A model generated the notes under the pieces. It had not been told where the DNA came from. It did not search any database and was given only the letters and a program-made list of their open reading frames with translations. A stretch of DNA of 64,000 nucleotides from Folioceros fuciformis (lineage: Eukaryota; Anthocerotophyta; Anthocerotopsida; Anthocerotales): the NCBI GenBank assembly GCA_049999805.1, contig JBNGIO010006379.1, forward strand, positions 997,971 to 1,061,970, given 5' to 3'. Below, piece by piece: positions 46,528 through 57,823 of the stretch. Position 1 is the first letter of the stretch, and the number at the start of each line of letters is the position of its first letter. Both the position numbers and the translations under genes were made by a program.

Positions 46528-48871
46528 TCAGGCGATGGGAACTGGAGGTGGCGCATCATGCGCGAGGGGCAGATTATTACGGGACATCTGATTGCTTGGT
46601 CCTCTTCGCACTGGCTTCGGTCCCATGTTCCCTGCTTGGCCCTCGCTCTTGCGGTAGTTATCGCCTGTAGCATTTGCACCGAAGTTGTTGCCGAGGTTGG
46701 GGCCCGACCCTCCACTATAACCGCCACGCCCCTGACCACCGCGGCCTCGATAATAAGTCTCACCGCGATCCTGCTGGCCACCACGTCCTCCTCCCATACC
46801 TCGACCACCACCAACTCCCAGACCGCGACCACGCATGCTGTTCTCAGGGCGGTATGGCCGATCTCCCCTTCCAGCTGGCGGACGACCCCTACCGGCACTA
46901 CCACCTGCAACAACAAAACTGAAGTCAAGATGTATTCTTCAATCAAATCTTAAGTCAGCACAGCACATGATCGTCATCGAACACTACCTCGCAGCATGAG
47001 AGGCCTTTTCTCCTCGATGTACACGTGACGGCCGCCCAGAGACGTGGATCCAGCCTGCATTCACGGGATAAGATACAAATGAGATGCAACAGGAGAAGAG
47101 GCAATACGATAAAGGAAGTGAAGATGGCCACCCAGCAAGTACCTCTATTGCACGATGTGCAGCCGACGCATCGTCAAACTCTATGAACGCGTAACACACA
47201 CCCTGTTGCTGTTGAGAGAAACGGAGGAAAGCATCAAGGTGAGACTCAAAACTCGTTAAGACCAATTAGTTACGCAACCTGTAACTAGACAGCAGATCTT
47301 AAACCTTTTGGCTCTTCACATTCACACCACCAGGTTTTACTGGTCCAAATCTGGAGAACTCCTCCTCTAGCTGTTGCGCTGTCACATGCAAAGGCAAATT
47401 CTTGACATAAACTGATCTTCCGTCAGCTGCAAGAAAAGTAAAGCAATGAGTCCACAGCATTTTCAAAACCGGATGGGAACTAAATTAACCAGAGCATTGA
47501 AGAACCGTACCCTCATTTTCAACAATGATAGTCTCTTCCGATGCATCCTGCGACTGTGCAGGAGGAGAACGTGGAGCAGCAACTGGCTGCACATTTACAG
47601 CAGCAGGTCGATCAGGTGCAGGTGAGACCTTGGGAGCTGGATTATAGTGTGGAGCTGGCAACTGCGCTCCTCCGCCCTCTTTCATCAACCGAAGCTACCA
47701 TACGACAAGCAAGACAGCATGAGAAATGCGGATCATGAACCAAAAAGAGTCCTACCTTCATGTCACTCTAGAAGATGTGTTGTACCATGGATACTTACAA
47801 TAGATGCATAAGACTTCTTCGGAATTTCTCCGGGAGTAGATTCCTCGGTAGATGGCTGTACAGAGGGAGGCTCAATGATGGGCGATATTGCCTCGTCCAT
47901 CACAGGTACTGTAGCTTCACCGCGAACAAGGACTGCGTCTTCAGAAATTCCGTCATCTTCGGGTTCAGATAACTCAACACGGTCAGGAAGCTCGTATCCT
48001 TCCTCCACCACAGCTTCATCATCCGAGGCACGTGGAGACGATAACTCCCTCACTTCATGCTCAGCAGGCAGTGCAGGTTCCAGAACTGAAGAACAACAAC
48101 CAACACAAAGCGTCACAACAGGATAACGTGAAGGAACAAAGGAAACTTTTCTCTGTAAAACCCTAACTCCTGCTCGAGAGGAAGTACTCATTCTTACCCG
48201 CCTCTTGCGGAGTAAGCACTTGGGGGGGCTCTGGGATGCCATTTGATAATGGAGCAGCAGGTGGTCCCTGCTGGGGAGCTTCATCCAGATACCGAAACAT
48301 ATCATTCAGTACAAAGTAGCCCTTCTCTTGTGGAGCCAAGAAGAAGGTCTGGACAAAATTCCGCTTCCCAGAGGTCTTGCTAGACAGAGATCCCGTCACC
48401 ATAACAATAACTCCACCTTGATGGGAGTCCTGGGAGTCCACAGTCTTAATCTCTGCTTTAGATTCCGTGTAGTCAAGCAGCATAACTTTATTGTGAATCT
48501 CCTGCGAAAACATGTCCACGACTAAGACACAACCGACTCAAACACGAAAAGACCTTCACAGCACACCGCGCAAAGACGGCAGCTTACCGGCTGGCTCTCC
48601 ACCGTGTCAACGGCTCCACCGGCCCCAGCTTCAGCACGCGTTAGCTTACTGGCATTGGTGTAGAAACGATGCACAACTTGGGGGGACTGATGCAGCACAT
48701 GATAATACTGATTGACGAATGCATTCCCCACCTACAATCGGCATATTGCACTCACATTAGTACTGGTCCAGCTGCCCAATCACATCGAAGGACGAGCCGA
48801 GGGGGGAAGAAAAAAAATACCACGCTTGCAGAAGCCGTGATAGAAGCCGCTCCGCTTCCAGGCCCCGCCAT
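46528..48871 (-). CDS. NTF2 and RRM domain protein (plant G3BP-like)
   Basis: Nine in-phase exons: 48824-48871, 48588-48731, 48198-48501, 47799-48085, 47511-47694, 47305-47426, 47143-47208, 46988-47054, 46528-46904, giving 532 residues. The NTF2-like domain fills residues 17-140 (VGNAFVNQYYHVLHQSPQ, VTGSLSSK, QTFFLAPQEKGYFVLND). An acidic linker follows, then the block KKSYASI before a Pro-rich stretch. The RRM lies at about 310-395 (RSVYVKNLPLHVTAQQLEEE as RNP2, CYAFIEFDD as RNP1). The C terminus is an RGG region (RGRGLGVGGGRGMGGG). This is the order of animal G3BP and plant homologues, which scaffold stress granules and bind ubiquitin proteases. The start ATG at 48871 follows a GTTTGACAG acceptor, so a leader intron is likely. 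The first nine codons are nearly the same as in the GIP1-like gene. Confidence 0.93.
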
Positions 48872-49760
48872 GGACCTGTCAAACAACCAAACAGCGTTAC
48901 GACCAGAGGAAGGAAAAAAAAAAAATCCCTCACGCACACCTATATCTCCAGAAGTACTAATTAACGGCCGCTACAGCAGCCACGCCGCAAGAAGCAGCGG
49001 GCCAAAACCTAACAAGAGTATCCCCGCAGCAAGACGATGAGCCTGGAATCAGAAGCCAAGGAGACATGCCAACCGCTCCCTCGCATAACCCGCATCCCAT
49101 GGACCAGCACCAGGCGTGCATCCACCCCCGGCAAGCTCAGGAGGAGTAGGAAAAGCAGTAAGGGCTGAAGCGCCGGCACCGCACCTCTAGCTCCACCGGG
49201 GAGCCTGGCTTCCCTACGCCTCGACCCCCGGCCCGGCAGAAGGCGATCGGACAGCGCCTGCCCGAAAGATGACCGCACCCTAGCGGGCTACCGCAATCGG
49301 AGCCAATCTGGCTACCGCAAGGGGCGCAAGATCAGGGCATAAACCCTTGCTCCGCTCCTCTGTTCCCCAGCCAGGACCTGCAGTGCCGGCGCGATCGGCA
49401 CGGGGCAACGAGGCGCAAGGGCGAGGGCAATGGCGGTGAAGGGAGGGTGCCGCCGGCACGAAGAAGTGAAGGACGAAATACCTCCGGCTAACACTGCTCG
49501 CGCACACCTACGCGCTCGGCTTGTCCTCCTCGTACCACGACTAGCTGCCGGAGAGCAAGGGCAAACTCACCCACTTCTGACCAGGGTCATGTGCCGCACT
49601 TCGAGCCCAAGTACCTCTCGCCCTTTTTCCAAATGCTAGCTCCGAAGAGAGAGAGATTTTTTTCGCATCGAAACACCCTGTTGCAAATATTTTCCAGGCA
49701 CGGCGGGCCCTGCGTATGTAGGCTGTCCAAGCATGGTTGCTTGTTTGCGACAACTTGTAG
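48872..49760. promoter_or_regulatory. Leader and promoter region of the NTF2-RRM gene
   Basis: GC-rich 0.9 kb upstream of the start. Contains the shared 22-bp element and the match GGTCATCTTT (minus strand, about 49265-49274) that also has a counterpart upstream of the GIP1-like gene. ORFs here are GC-driven chance frames. Confidence 0.5.
49326..49347 (-). promoter_or_regulatory. 22-bp leader element shared with the GIP1-like gene
   Basis: Exact reverse-complement copy of 36529-36550, in sense orientation relative to the NTF2-RRM gene and 455 bp from its ATG. Contains a telo-box at its 5' end. Confidence 0.6.
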
Positions 49761-50222
49761 AGAAATATCAAAATTTTTATTTGGGTGGGTTTATCCTCCA
49801 AGTAATGTTATTTATTTATTTATTTAGAACATAAGATAGAACATATTATTTAATTATTTAAACATAAGATAGAAAATTAATTTATCTCTATATAAAAAAG
49901 ATGAATATTTTTAAAATATAAGATAGGAAATTCATGTATCCCCACATAAAAGGTAAATCATGATTGGGACCTTAGTTAGGGCTAATCCTTGAAGCCTAAT
50001 GTCTACCAATAGCACCTAAAATATAATATAACGATATAAAGGAAGAAAAGGTCTACCTATGGTTGGGATGGAAGATTAGACATGCAAGTGCTCAGAATCA
50101 GGAAGTGCTCAGAATCAAGAAATGCTAAACCCTAAACCTTATATGGGAACTCATGTTTCTTATATAAATAAATAGAATATATGTATATTTCCTCACTTAT
50201 CTTAACAACTTAATCATGACTT

Positions 50223-50457
50223 ACCCCTAATCATCAACAACAATAAACTTCTTACTTCTAAATCATCAAACTCAATAAACTACATCTTCAATATCTATCA
50301 CCTTTCGAATTGTTAACATACCCCTAATCATCAACAACAATAAACTTCTTACTTCTAAATCATCAAACTCAATAAGCTACATCTTCAATATCTATCTAAA
50401 TCATCAAACTCAATAAGCTACATCTTCAATATCTATCACCTTTCGAATTGTTAACAC
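50223..50457. repeat. Direct tandem duplication, about 98-bp unit, 2.6 copies
   Basis: Two full copies of a unit starting CCCCTAATCATCAACAACAA and ending CTTTCGAATTGTTAACA, with a third partial copy beginning at TAAATCATCAAACTCAATAA. Nearly identical, so recent. Confidence 0.85.
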
Positions 50458-51293
50458 TTCTTCTACCAATGTCATTGCCTTTGTCTTGTATGTGGCATTA
50501 GCCAACTCTCATTATAAAACAATGTATCTTTGTTGAAAGGGTGTTACAACATAGGAAATAGAAAGACCAAGCACACTTTCCACTTTTCATGTTATGAACC
50601 TCTTTGGTGCAAGACTTCAAAAACTTGGAAAATATGCTTTGCTCACAACCCAATGGGTAGGATGGTATGTCTAGCCAAATGCTTTACACATGGCCCGTGG
50701 GTCCAAAGGTGTGTTTAACTGAGACCCATGTGGGGTCAGTAACATCAACAATAGAAACATGTTGATATCCTTGATGAGAAAAAGGTCTTCTCCGAAAAAA
50801 CACAGTTAAAAAACACAGTTAATTGCAGCGTATGAGTGCTCTCTCTAAACTGCAAAAAACCAACCTCTTTGGTCAACAAAAAATGTTAGTCTCAATATTT
50901 CTAGAATAGTCAATAAAAATTGCTATATTTTTATATATAGTTTAATATCATAAATTATCATTATTATATTATAATAAATAAAAATAACTATGATTTGAAC
51001 ATCATTCTATAATGGTTCTCACGTATTTACAAGAGTACCATGATCAAGAAGAAAACCCGACCTCGTGTCCAGACCTCATGATAGGACAAAGAAAACCCTC
51101 CTCATCACCTCGACACTATTAGACTGCTCAGACCATTCACCTACTAGGTCCATTTAGATTTAAACCTCATATTCACCCGAAGACCATGGGAGCTCACCTT
51201 CCCCAAGGGTAGGCGTGATTCCATTGTTCTTCATTCATAGGAAGCCCGGCAACTTCCACTCTCTTCACTTGAATTGTTTTCAATGGAATTGCC

Positions 51294-51860
51294 TTAGACT
51301 TTCTGCTGCAATCGATAAGTGCTCCCAAATGCGCCAGAGAAGAGCCTTAGATGAGGCCGGCACCGTTCCTCCATAGACCACGGAGGACTAGTTGACCCAA
51401 AGATGGAAAAGACAAGAAGACCACAGTAACCCCCACCATTGCGACTGAAGTAGAGCTTTGCCCGAGGTTGCATCCAACCCAAAAAGGGCACTTTGTTCAG
51501 TGATCCTGAGGTTGGTGCCGGGAAGAATTCTTTGCAACCACCTGCGCATCTCACTCCATATCTCCTGGGCAAAGCTGTTGTAGAAGAACAAGTGCTGACT
51601 TTTGTTTGGGGCACCATAGGTGCATAGTCGACACTGGTCTTCTCCCGTTGCAACCAACAACCCATCTCATCTATCCGCATTAGGCAAACAAGCTTGAAAA
51701 AGGCACCAAACTGTCATCCTAACCTTGGGAGGAATTCCATTTGACTTCCAAAGTAGCTTGATAGCTTCCCTTTGTCGCCGCACAGATAGCTGTTTGTCGC
51801 CGCACAGATAGCTGTAGTCGGGAGCCATTGGTTGCCGTTGTCTGATTTCTGCACTCACAC
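51294..51860 (-). mobile_element. LINE relic, reverse-transcriptase C-terminal zinc-binding region
   Basis: Minus-strand frames read IPPKVRMTVWCLFQACLPNA (about 51680-51750), then CRLCTYGAPNKSQHLFFYNS and FAQEIWSEMRRWLQ (about 51540-51640), then EQSALFGLDATSGKALLQS. This is the pattern W-K-S..IPPKV..F.W and C-x2-C..E..H-L-F of the zf-RVT segment of plant non-LTR retrotransposons. The two main frames are offset, so it is broken. It shares a family with the plus-strand relic at 25066-25570. Confidence 0.75.
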
Positions 51861-52864
51861 CAGCCAGAGGAATATGTCGGCTGTTGGGAAGTTGAAGAAC
51901 GACCGAAGGCCGTCCGCCTTACACCCTGGACGCTTGGGCCATTTGTAGAGATCTGGCCTTAATGCCAACACCCAATTCTCCGCAAGCCGGAACCAACATC
52001 GGACAGCTGGTTTGTCCGAGGTTGGTTGTCCACTAGGGCCTTCGAGTTGAGTGAACCACTACCCTGCACGAGCAAACTTAGAGAGGGCCGTGCTGGCTCG
52101 GAGTTCCCCTCTTCGGACATCCCATCGTTCCTGCCCTGACTTTCCAAAAGCCCCTCCGGCGACATGACCTTGAATGTCCGCAAGTCCTCTTTGTTAGCCG
52201 TACCTGAAAGCCAGACAGCCCTATCCAATTCTAGGTCGTCCTCCTCAAAATCATCTAGATACCGCTTAGGAGCCTTAATTAGCGCATCTTGGCTCCACCG
52301 GTGGCTTTATAAGAGGTTGAGTTTATCTACACCACATTTTTTTAATTTTTTTTGTGGACAGCATCTTGCATGTCTTTGGCTTTGCCAAGCATTTTCTTTT
52401 GTTTGGTGAATAGAAGAGGAATAAGAAGAAAGAAGTAAAGTGCTAGTTTGGGTTGTAGGATGATGCTTAATCCGAGAGTTAGTAATATGCTTGTGTGGAT
52501 TTGGACTAATCCATTTGGAGACTAGGTCAGTAGTGTCTTCCGAGTTTGACATCCTCCACCGTCCGGTGGGCACTTGGTCCCACGCGAGGTGGTGCTGGGT
52601 CTCCTTCTTTCGTGAAAGCAATAAATAACATCTTTAGTTTTTTAATTAATGATATTCTGACTTGGAGGGTGCGAAGCTCATGTATAAAGGGGAGGAAGGG
52701 AGAGGTAGAGAGAGAGGGGGGTGGTGAGGGCGCACAGGACTGATAGATGGTGGAAGATGGTCATGGCTACACGGTGCTGTGATGGAGCCTGCCACCACCA
52801 ACCACCTGGACTAATTCATAATATATTCATTCACCCATCTTTCAACAACCTTGGCCTGCATGCC

Positions 52865-52910
52865 TGCCTTCCCTCCCTCCTTCCTTCCTTCCGTCCGTCC
52901 TCCCCTTCCT
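52865..52910. repeat. Pyrimidine microsatellite (CCTT/CCGT)n in RHF2A-like leader
   Basis: CCTTCCCTCCCTCCTTCCTT and following CCGTCCGTCC form a CT-rich microsatellite about 400 bp upstream of the RING gene start. Confidence 0.75.
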
Positions 52911-53308
52911 GGCTTCTTCCTCCTGGATTAGCCTGGTGGCCTACTGTACTTGGCCCTCTCTCTGACTGCCATCCGGTGGGTGGTCTCCGGAACGCCGGCT
53001 TCTCCTTTTCTCTGCCCACTCTTCCTGAGGATCTCTCCCTGCGAGGGGCTGTAGCAGGAGGAGCAATCGAGAAGGCGGGCGATTGCTGGCCTCCCCCCCC
53101 GGGTGTACGCCGCTCGCTTCGGAATTTCAGCGTGTTGAACGTCTCGTCCTTGTAATTGAAGCCCTCGAGCTGCGTGGGGTTGGCGCGCGGAGGCAGGGGA
53201 GTAGGGTGGCGTGGCGCGGCAAGGCAAGGCGCGGCGTGTGTGTGGCATGTGTGTGGCGTGGAGAGGAGAGGAGAGGGCGTGCTTGGGTGGTGCCGGTTTG
53301 GAGAGCAG

Positions 53309-55596
53309 ATGACATCGGCGGCTCAGTTTGTGGAAGGCGGAGTCCAGGATCCCTGTGAAGATGCATGCAGCATCTGCCTGGAGAGCTTCTGCGAGGATGA
53401 TCCCGCCACGGTGCGGTTCTCGCTCTTGGTGTCTCTTGTCTTGTTTTGTTCTGCTCTATGTACTTTTGTGGGCGGCTGGATGGTGGGCGATGTGGGGGGG
53501 TGCGCGGGGACTGGCCCGGCGGGAGGGGAATTGTGGGTTCGCACGGAATTCTCGGGAAATGTTTCTGCCTCGAGGGTTGATTGTCGTGCCGTGCATGTGG
53601 AGTTTATGTGTGGCGGAAACGCATAGATGTTTCGCGTGTCGCTTGATTTTCTGCAATTTTGAGGTTTCGAGAATGCAGCAATTCCTTGGCCTCCTTTGGT
53701 CTGCATGTCATGCTTTGCATGCTGGATGCTGAGCTGGTGTGTGTTGTTGTAACGGCAGGTCACCAATTGTAAGCATGAGTACCATCTGCAATGCATCCTG
53801 GAGTGGTAAAGATGCTCTTGCCCGGACTTTGTAGATTGGGGTCGAATATTTTCGACCGTCGTTGTTGTAGCTTTCCGCTTTGAACTCCTTGTCATAGCTT
53901 GCTTGAGTTGTTGCGAACGTTATCTGGTGCATGTGCTCTCCCGTGCAGGTCTCAGAGGAGCAAAGAGTGCCCTATGTGCTGGCAGCCTCTGACTTTGAAG
54001 GATCCGGACAGGTATGTTTCACTGCATTGGAGCAGGTCACAAGTTGTTGAATTTTGATGTTTCCCATCTATCTCTTGTTGTGCACTAATCTGGTGTTTGG
54101 ATGACTCATGCCAGTCAGGATCTACTGGCTGCGGTGGAGCAAGAAAGGGCCCTTCGTAGAAAGCGGTCTCAACAATCTGTTGTTTACCAGCGGCCTCAAT
54201 TGGAGGAATACGAGTTTCATCGAGTACGGATACCTTTCTGAATCCAATATTCGTCTTGAATGTTGTGGATTACTTCCTGGTGTTAATCGACGTTGGGTGC
54301 ACCCAGGGATGTCTTGCTAACCATTTTGCATTGCGCTTGACAGTTCTCATCGTACGGTGGTGATGATTCCGATTTCGAAGAACGGATCATGCAGCATTTG
54401 GCTGTAGCTGCAATGGGTAATGCAATGGGGAGAGCCCATCAGATGGCTAGATGGGACGTTCCACGATTTCGGCCATCAAGTGGTCAGGGCCATCAACATT
54501 TCCTCATTGTTCCTCATTCACCATCCGCACAGACTTCCAGCTCTAGTGTGTCTGGGAATGCTGCAAATACTTCTACTCAAGCACGTGGTACCCTCATTAT
54601 TGGTCAAAGTGAGCCCCCAGTTCATTCCTTGTCAGTTGGTGGCCAGACAAGCAGTCCAGTCGCCCGCCCAACTGTACCTGTAACCAATGACAGAGTGGTG
54701 GAGAACAACGACCCTTACACACCCAGGTAGGCGATTGATCCTCGAAGACGCGGATGTTAGAGGATGGTAGGTGGTCATGTGGTTCAATGACTTTCCTGTT
54801 GCTCGGAGGCTTCTTGTTCCCCTGCATTTCTAAACACGAGTGCTTTTCCCAGGTCAAGGCCTGTCGCGGGATCAGGTGAAGGTCAGCATGGAGCATCGGA
54901 ATCGCCTTCACTCTCTGAGACAATCAAGTCACGACTTGCAGCTGCCTCCTCGAGGTTGGTCTTGGGACTGCCTGTAGAGACTGCTTGTAGTGTCTTGAAA
55001 GCAATGTCATCTTAAAAATATCCAACGCTCTCATCTGCTGTTCAGGTATAGGGAATCGTTCACGAAGACCACCCGGGGGTTTAGGGAAAGGCTGCGATCC
55101 CGCAATGGTGCTATGGCAGATCTGGGTGCTCGAGCTCGTGAAGTCAGTGCTGGTGTCGCACGTGTGTTGGAGCGTATAACACTTGAACCTACTGATAAGC
55201 AAAGGGAAGGGGGCGAGGTTGCTGTGCACCCTGATGGAGGTGTGGAGCCTCCTGTGGGGATTAGTGCACAGCAGATAACGCCCCCACATGAATCACTCGG
55301 GCATGGTTGTGCAGCAAGTTCTACTAACTCTATTGGAGTGACTGTATTGGCTGGTAGTGTTGCTGCAAGTTCAAGCAGGGTGGCCCCACAGCCTCTGCAC
55401 GACGAAGGAAATAGCAGTTTGCCCGGTGCGAGGCTCAAGGTAATTGCTTGTGGTGAGCTTGTGTTGTGTATTCCGAGCACTTGGGCCGAAACTGTAGGAT
55501 GCCCTGGCCTCACGGGATGTTGTTTGATTGCAGACGCTTGATGGCAACAGTAGCACTGCACAGGAGGATACTCCTGTGGTGCCGTCGGTTGTATAG
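53309..55596 (+). CDS. RHF2A: RING-H2 E3 ubiquitin ligase, RHF2A-type
   Basis: Eight in-phase exons: 53309-53410, 53759-53805, 53949-54011, 54115-54223, 54344-54726, 54853-54954, 55046-55439, 55534-55596, giving 420 residues. The N terminus MTSAAQFVEGGVQDPCEDA matches plant RHF2A. The RING-H2 spans about residues 20-65: CSICLESF, CKHEYHLQCILEW and CPMCWQPLTLKD. Further family blocks are LLAAVEQERALRR, EERIMQHLAVAAAMG-like IMQHLAVAAMGNAMGRAH, SLSETIKSRL and RYRESFTKTTRGFRERL, then MADLGARAREVSAGVARVLE. Arabidopsis RHF1a and RHF2a act redundantly in gametophyte development by degrading the CDK inhibitor KRP6. The tail after residue 300 is Ser/Pro-rich and not conserved. The gene is complete and well preserved. 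Confidence 0.93.
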
Positions 55597-56400
55597 AATG
55601 ATCACCTATCTACCCTTGATGGATGATTGGCTGTGGGAGTTTTCTCGGATGCAGCAGCTGCTAAGGTCTACCAAGTCACAGCCATGATGTCAAGAATACT
55701 ACTTTTCACGAATCGTTTTTGGCTGACCTGAAGATCCGATTCTGTACATTTTCTAGCTAAGTCCTCGTCCTACCTCCATATAGACATATCATCTCAGTGT
55801 GTATATTTGTTTGGCAGAGCGTGGTTGTTCTCGGAGCAGTCAGCACTTGCCTTAAAAGAGTTTACGCGGAGCAAAATCCTTCGTTGTGCGTCTTAGTGGG
55901 ATCAGGCTATGTAACTCCGGCTGGCTCCGAGTGTGGTAGGGGTTCTTCGTTGCTCATAGTTCTGATTTCCCTGATGCTCTACAAATTTTGTATCTGAACG
56001 ACTTTCAAACACTGCTCCCTAAATTTGAGCTATGCGTTTAGACCGGGCTGCCTACGTCCAACTTCGCCTGTCTGAATGTACAGACAGCTGCACAGGTCGG
56101 GGAAGTTTCCTTTCCTAGACGTTTCGTTTCTCCACGAATTTCGTCACTTGTAAACACATTGGCTGGTTAGTGGAACAGGAATCTTCGTGTGAGACATTAT
56201 TCTTCAGAGTGAAGTACATGGTTCTGTTGCCCGTTCATGCCCAAATCCCCATATGCGTGAAGGGAAGAAGGTACATCGGTGGTGACCTTACAAAGTAAAT
56301 TGCAGACCATCACTTTAACATATGAGTAGCCCTATGCGAGATTGTACACCTCAATACTGGTCCAGTATCCATGGATTTTTGTGTGTCAATGGTGCTCACC

Positions 56401-56592
56401 ATTTCTTCTTTAGGTTTTGGTGCAAGAGAGGGAATGTTGTTGCATCTATGAGATCAATACAACCTTTAAAACCTAGAGCATCAAATGTTACTTGGCATTT
56501 CTTCTTTAGGTTTTGGTGCAAGAGAGGGAATGTTGTTGCATCTATGAGATCAATGCAACCTTTAAAACCTAGAGCATCAAATGCTACTTGGC
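56401..56592. repeat. Tandem duplication, 96-bp unit, two copies
   Basis: Copies start at 56401 and 56497, both with ATTTCTTCTTTAGGTTTTGG and ending near GAGCATCAAATG(T/C)TACTTGGC. Only a few bases differ. The unit length is a multiple of three and stays open on the minus strand, but no gene is evident. Confidence 0.9.
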
Positions 56593-57340
56593 GTGGTGTG
56601 ACCTTGTTGTCTAAACTCTTCATAATTGAGTAAATTTTAAAATTAAATATATTTATACTTGCTCAAACGAAACCTAAACTAGTCAACATGGCCTTCAAGG
56701 ACAAAAAAGTCTTAAGAGAAACCCCTTTCTTTCTATATGTTGTTCATTCTAAGTATGTGACCCCTTACTTTGTTCATTCTAGTTATGAGACAAAAGAACC
56801 TAGGGCACATGTCATGCTGGAAAAAATGAGGTATATTAAGAACATTTGAAAGATTGCATCTTAGCTACCAAATGTCTTTCTTGTTTGGGGCAAGAGTAGA
56901 ATTACAGCAAACTTAAAGGGCAATGAATCATCAGCAAATGAATCTATATGGCAGGAAAAATCATCAACTTTACTTAACATGAGGTTAAGTGAAATCCTAC
57001 AACTTGGATATCTAGGACTTCAATGAGCATCAAGTCCTCTACTCTTTTGAAGCTTAAATCACGTACTTGGGCCACTACCTCCAAAAGTTCTTAGCAGTGG
57101 TTGAAATATATTAAAGATATTAATAGCAGGTATTTTTTAAATCCGAGAAATTATGCTTTTTAAGAATGTGTGATTTGAGTGAAAAACATTGAGAGTAGGA
57201 TTGCAATCTAGTGTGTTTGCCAAGTACATGTATAATAGCCTGTGCGTGCAACCATGAAATAAATATAAGGTCCTAACATAGTTTGTGACATGACCAGATT
57301 TTTGGTAGTAACATGTTCTTTGCATTACGCCTATATGTTT

Positions 57341-57416
57341 AAATGTGTCCATACCATACAAAGAGACATAAGACCGTTCAAATGTGTCCATACCATACGA
57401 AGAGACATAAGACCGC
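57341..57416. repeat. Tandem duplication, 39-bp unit, two copies
   Basis: AAATGTGTCCATACCATACA..AGACATAAGACCG occurs twice in direct contact with one or two mismatches. Confidence 0.85.
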
Positions 57417-57823
57417 GAACGTTTCACCAAAGAACACATTAAACTGCGAACTCTCGCATGGTTGATAATTAGAAAATAAAATAATGAACAAAACAATGGA
57501 TACTGGTAGTCTACTTGGAGCCTCTTCATATCTGTCAGGACACGACCATCCCGAGGTATTCTGTACAAAAGCTTCGCCCCCTGCCCCCTGAATGGGGGGT
57601 ACATGCGGGTGCAAACTAGTTTCTGCAAGACCAAAGAATGTTCTCTTCAATGGCCCCAACAGCACGATGAGCAGTGTTTTGCCTCTGAAGATGCTTTTAC
57701 CAGTAACCAGGACAAATTTTGTTGTAAGTAACAAGAATTATTGGACTACAGAGTGTACTTCAATGACTTTGAAATCCGCGTAAGTACCTTCGTTAGGCTC
57801 TGAGAGGGCGAAGCAGCCAAACT

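Larger units (their letters stand above)
49761..52700. other. AT-rich island with LINE relic and duplications
   Basis: No intact gene. Contains a direct duplication at 50223-50457, a short repeat of AAGTGCTCAGAATCA near 50087, the LINE relic at 51294-51860 and otherwise stop-rich AT sequence. The minus frame 51959-52228 may be a further part of the LINE but has no clear motif. Confidence 0.6.
55597..57823. other. Spacer with AT-rich repeats, no supported gene
   Basis: Begins with the RHF2A-type 3' UTR, then AT-rich sequence with two tandem duplications, and ends with the FORGETTER1 3' UTR. Minus ORFs at 57137-57734 are not recognised and include the 39-bp duplication. Confidence 0.55.

Noticed and set aside
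49009-49278. Minus ORF with a Leu-rich run
   Set aside because: In the GC-rich leader of the NTF2-RRM gene; a chance hydrophobic frame.
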